This document shows positions 6,532 through 6,576 of a stretch of 6,576 nucleotides of DNA, in pieces. Position numbers and translations under genes: made by a program. The stretch lies in NCBI GenBank assembly GCA_902462525.1, contig CABQCA010000131.1:1-6576 (forward strand), read 5' to 3'. Position 1 is the first letter of the stretch. Each line of letters starts with the position of its first letter. Origin of the DNA: an uncultured Porphyromonadaceae bacterium (GTDB taxonomy: Bacteria; Bacteroidota; Bacteroidia; Bacteroidales; Muribaculaceae). Below the pieces are notes generated by a model, which was not told the origin of the DNA, did no database searches, and was given only the letters and a program-made list of their open reading frames with translations.

Positions 6532-6576
6532 ATGAAACTTCACATCGCAGCCGTATTAATGGTGATTCTCTCGGTC
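6532..6576 (+). CDS. Start of another exported protein (cut by window edge)
   Basis: An ATG 6 bp after the stop of the giant lipoprotein gene opens 15 codons without a stop, reading MKLHIAAVLMVILSV. A Lys near the start followed by a hydrophobic run is what the front of a signal peptide looks like, and the tight spacing suggests the same operon. Probably another exported or lipoprotein component of the fimbrial cluster. Nothing about its function can be read from 15 residues; an alternative in-frame ATG lies at 6559 but would shorten the signal sequence. Confidence 0.55.
   Translation, partial: MKLHIAAVLMVILSV

Overview
The window is a piece of a type V (FimA/Mfa1-type) fimbrial operon from a member of the order Bacteroidales. 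The order-level call rests on the protein families: an Mfa1-family shaft pilin, an Mfa2/FimB-type anchor lipoprotein, and a very large DUF4906-type fimbrial lipoprotein with Bacteroidales-typical motifs (QRSIQTYY, GVEHVNET, a VRCVRD end). It also fits the absence of Shine-Dalgarno sequences before the starts. The fairly GC-rich codon choice would suit a gut lineage such as Muribaculaceae, but that is only a guess.

Layout, all on the + strand: (1) 1-947, the C-terminal ~314 residues of the major shaft pilin, cut by the window edge. (2) 948-1095, a 148-bp spacer with two hairpins, the second a perfect 28-bp GC-rich palindrome followed by a T-tract (intrinsic terminator), then an 80-bp leader with short direct repeats and no recognisable Bacteroidetes promoter. 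(3) 1096-2115, the anchor lipoprotein. (4) 2133-3311, an accessory fimbrial lipoprotein. (5) 3325-6525, a 1066-residue lipoprotein that is the likely tip/adhesin subunit. (6) 6532-6576, the first 15 codons of another exported protein, cut by the right edge. Gaps after the terminator are 17, 13 and 6 bp, so the genes from 1096 onward look co-transcribed.

How they work together (inference from the known P. gingivalis mechanism): subunits are exported as lipoproteins, a protease removes the N-terminal strand after an Arg, and the C-terminal strand of one subunit fills the exposed groove of the next. The motifs follow this plan. The anchor has the shaft-like C-terminal tail but no visible Arg cleavage motif. 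The accessory protein has both a candidate SRA motif and a divergent tail. The giant protein has the SRA motif but ends in a lectin-like VRCVRD module instead of a tail, as expected for a distal tip. The terminator between shaft pilin and anchor would make the shaft abundant and the anchor and tip scarce.

The most interesting part is the 3' third of the giant gene. It encodes two similar C-type-lectin-like modules in tandem, the first opening with a perfect EF-hand-like loop. The DNA there drops to about 32-42% GC in sampled blocks and recovers only in the last conserved codons, which suggests a mosaic or exchanged receptor-binding end. No RNA genes, IS elements, CRISPR arrays or phage genes were seen.
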